From JAPHTQ01 sp046484535 (GTDB taxonomy: Bacteria > Pseudomonadota > Gammaproteobacteria > Thiohalomonadales > Thiohalomonadaceae), in NCBI GenBank assembly GCA_046484535.1, contig JAWOIT010000119.1, forward strand, positions 1-25,408: a stretch of DNA of 25,408 bases, read 5' to 3'. The notes under the pieces are model-generated. The model ran no database searches. It was not told the origin of the DNA and saw nothing but the letters and a program-made list of their open reading frames with translations. The stretch's first letter is position 1. Every line of letters begins with the position of its first letter. Positions 23,523 to 25,408 of the stretch are shown here, piece after piece. The position numbers and the translations under genes are program-made.

Positions 23523-24973
23523 CGGATAACACCCTTTACTGGCACGACTACGAGACCTTCGGCACTGACACCGCGCGGGACCGCCCGGTGCAGTTCGCCG
23601 GTGTGCGCACCGATGAGGATCTGAACATCATCGGTGAGCCGCTGAATATCTACGCCCGCCCGGCGCCGGATACCCTGCCGCATCCGATCTCCTCGCTCAT
23701 CACCGGCATCACGCCGCAGGATGCATTGGAGAAGGGGCTGCCGGAGGACGAGTTTATCCGCCGCATCCACGAGGAGTTGGCGCAGCCGGGCACCTGCGGC
23801 GTCGGTTATAACTCGATCCGTTTCGATGATGAGGTGACGCGTAAGACCCTCTACCGCAATCTCTACGACCCCTACGCCCGCGAGTGGCAGAACGGTAACT
23901 CCCGCTGGGATATTATCGACATGGTGCGTGCCTGCCGCGACCTGCGCCCGGAAGGGATCGTCTGGCCGGTCAAGGAGGAGAACGGCCGCACCAGCTTCAA
24001 GCTCGAAGAGCTGACCGTCGCCAACGGCATCGGTCACGAGCAGGCGCACGATGCGCTCTCCGATGTCTACGCCACCATCGCCATGGCCAAATTGATCAAG
24101 GAGAAACAGCCCAAGCTCTACGACTTCTGCTACAAGCTGCGGCGCAAGAAGGAGGTGAGCAAGCATATCGATCTTCGCGGCATGAGCCCGATCCTGCACA
24201 CCTCCGGCATGTACGGCAGCGACCACGGCAACACCCGGCTGGTGGTGCCGGTGGCGATGCATCCGGTGAACAAGAACAGCGTGATTGTCTTCGACTTGTC
24301 ACAGGATCCGGCGATACTTCTGGATCACGGCCACAAAAAGCTCAAGGAGCGGCTCTACACCCGCACCGAGGATCTGCCCGAGGGGGTGGAGCGCCCGGCG
24401 TTGAAACAGATCCTGATGAACAAGTGCCCCGTGATTGCCCCGCTCAACACCCTCGATGGGGTGGCGGCCAAACGACTGCAGATCGACCTGGTTCGTTGCC
24501 AGCAGAACCGCCAAGCGCTGCTCGCCTCGCGCAAGGCGATTCAGGCGAAGATCGCCAAGATCTTCGAGCCGGAAAAGTTCGAACCGCAGACCGATCCGGA
24601 TCTCATGATCTACGGCGGCGGCTTTTTCTCCGATGCGGACAAGCGCGCCATGCAGAGGGTGCACGAAACCGACCCCGAGGAGCTGGGCCGGCAGAGCTGG
24701 GTGTTCGAGGATAAACGCTTGCCGGAGCTGTTGCTGCGCTTTCGCGCCCGCAACTACCCGGAGACCCTCAGTGAAGATGAGCGCGGCCAGTGGCTGGAAC
24801 ACTGCCGTGCGCGCCTGTTCGAGGGCGACTCAGGGCACATGAATTTTGATCAGTTTTTTGCCGAGATCGAAGAGGCCAAAGCGGAGCAGGAGCTCGATGA
24901 AAAGGGCCTTCAGATCCTCGCGCAGGTGGAGCAGTACGGACGCGAGTTGCAGGCCTACCTGGCCGAGGGTTAA
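23519..24973 (+). CDS. sbcB: Exodeoxyribonuclease I
   Basis: SbcB (ExoI) degrades single-stranded DNA 3' to 5' in mismatch repair and recombination. It has 484 residues (E. coli 475). The N-terminal DEDDh exonuclease domain begins LYWHDYETFG, with metal ligands Asp10 and Glu12. GVGYNSIRFDDEV holds the third acidic residue, and HEQAHDALSDVYATIAMAKL provides the catalytic His and last Asp. An SH3-like domain (about 200-350, SPILHTSGMYG) and a C-terminal helical domain follow, together forming the C-shaped clamp of the family. The start ATG overlaps the hemF stop (ATGA), with GGAGAG 8 bp upstream, so translation is coupled. No functional link with haem synthesis is known to me. Confidence 0.97.
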   Translation: MTDNTLYWHDYETFGTDTARDRPVQFAGVRTDEDLNIIGEPLNIYARPAPDTLPHPISSLITGITPQDALEKGLPEDEFIRRIHEELAQPGTCGVGYNSIRFDDEVTRKTLYRNLYDPYAREWQNGNSRWDIIDMVRACRDLRPEGIVWPVKEENGRTSFKLEELTVANGIGHEQAHDALSDVYATIAMAKLIKEKQPKLYDFCYKLRRKKEVSKHIDLRGMSPILHTSGMYGSDHGNTRLVVPVAMHPVNKNSVIVFDLSQDPAILLDHGHKKLKERLYTRTEDLPEGVERPALKQILMNKCPVIAPLNTLDGVAAKRLQIDLVRCQQNRQALLASRKAIQAKIAKIFEPEKFEPQTDPDLMIYGGGFFSDADKRAMQRVHETDPEELGRQSWVFEDKRLPELLLRFRARNYPETLSEDERGQWLEHCRARLFEGDSGHMNFDQFFAEIEEAKAEQELDEKGLQILAQVEQYGRELQAYLAEG

Positions 24974-24978
24974 TGTTT

Positions 24979-25057
24979 GCCACAGAGTTCACAGCGGGTA
25001 CGGAGCTGAAACCCTATTTGACACGTTAACCTCCGTGTTCTCTGTGCCCTCTGTGGC
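24979..25057. repeat. Intergenic inverted repeat, copy D (9-bp CACAGAGNN units)
   Basis: The left arm (24979-25005) and the reverse complement of the right arm (25031-25057) agree at 21 of 27 positions; both begin GCCACAGAG and end CGGAG. The units are 9 bp (CACAGAG plus two variable bases). The loop is only 25 bp. The element begins 5 bp after the sbcB stop and sits between two converging genes, so it could work as a two-way terminator, though it lacks a strong T run. Confidence 0.84.
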
Positions 25058-25075
25058 TAAAAAGGATGTTGCCGG

Positions 25076-25408
25076 TTAAAAAAGCCCGTTGATGGTTTCG
25101 ATCACATCCGGCTTGTCCCACTCGATGCCGCCGAACAGGGCGTAGCGGATCTTGCCTTTGGGGTCGACGATAAAGGTGGTAGGTACCGCGGTGATCATCC
25201 ACTGCTCGACCACATCGCCTTCGGGGTTGAGCAGGATGGGGAAGTTGACCTCAATGTCGTGCTTTTTCAAAAAGGCCTCGACGGTCGACTTCTCCTCGGC
25301 CATATCCACCGCCAGGATCGCAAACGGCTTATCCCCCAGTTTTTCTTTCAGTCGCTGCATCGACGGCATCTCCTTGATGCAGGGACCGCAGTAGGTGGCC
25401 CAGAAGTT
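25076..25408 (-). CDS. TlpA/ResA-like thioredoxin-family protein, C-terminal part (5' end outside window)
   Basis: The last 110 residues of a thioredoxin-fold protein; the frame is open to the window edge. It begins NFWATYCGPCIKEMPSMQ, with a CGPC redox motif preceded by WAT, typical of TlpA/ResA/AhpC-TSA-type membrane-anchored or periplasmic reductases. It continues with AILAVDMAEEKSTVEAFLKK, FPILLNPEGDVVEQW and the cis-Pro segment AVPTTFIVDPKGKIRYALFG. The likely role is thiol reduction in the periplasm, for example in cytochrome c maturation or protection. The N-terminal anchor or signal peptide is not in the window. It converges with sbcB across repeat copy D. Confidence 0.93.
   Translation of the reverse strand, partial: NFWATYCGPCIKEMPSMQRLKEKLGDKPFAILAVDMAEEKSTVEAFLKKHDIEVNFPILLNPEGDVVEQWMITAVPTTFIVDPKGKIRYALFGGIEWDKPDVIETINGLF

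Overview
This window is chromosomal housekeeping DNA from a gammaproteobacterium. Evidence for that is the atpD-atpC-glmU-glmS order and the divergent pair def-fmt-rsmB-trkA / dprA-smg, both shared with Escherichia coli and Pseudomonas. Added features are an NtrYX pair with DUF4390, and topA-purE-tsaC-hemF-sbcB downstream of smg. The gene set fits free-living or symbiotic relatives of the Chromatiales better than enterobacteria, but genus-level placement is inference. No tRNA, rRNA, CRISPR array, prophage or transposase gene was seen.

Layout: (1) 1-4560, forward: the end of the ATP synthase operon (atpD 3' part, atpC, terminator), then glmU and glmS for UDP-GlcNAc synthesis. (2) 4562-15502, all reverse: reading in the direction of transcription, def, fmt, rsmB, a DUF4390 exported protein, ntrY, ntrX, trkA, trkH, a SAM methyltransferase and a small TPR protein. 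The stretch from fmt to ntrX is tightly packed, with overlapping starts and stops, and probably forms one or two operons linking initiator-Met processing and rRNA methylation genes with an envelope two-component system; trkA-trkH (K+ uptake) follow after a 169-bp gap. (3) 15503-15697: divergent control region with a sigma70-like promoter for the LysM gene and a long hairpin in the def leader. (4) 15704-24973, forward: LysM surface protein, dprA, smg, topA, purE, tsaC, hemF, sbcB. (5) 25076-25408, reverse: the C-terminal part of a TlpA/ResA-like thioredoxin, cut by the window edge.

The least ordinary content is between and inside these core genes. Four intergenic gaps (atpC/glmU, topA/purE, tsaC/hemF, sbcB/tlpA) are each filled by a related inverted repeat whose arms are three short units of 8-9 bp (CGCAAAGR or CACAGAGNN type). 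A second, 7-bp-unit family (GGTRAAA) forms an inverted pair between ntrX and trkA, and its arm supplies the ntrX stop codon. The NtrX-like regulator has an intact receiver and Fis-type helix-turn-helix, but it lacks the GAFTGA loop and has substitutions at several ATPase positions, so it is unlikely to be a classical sigma54 activator.
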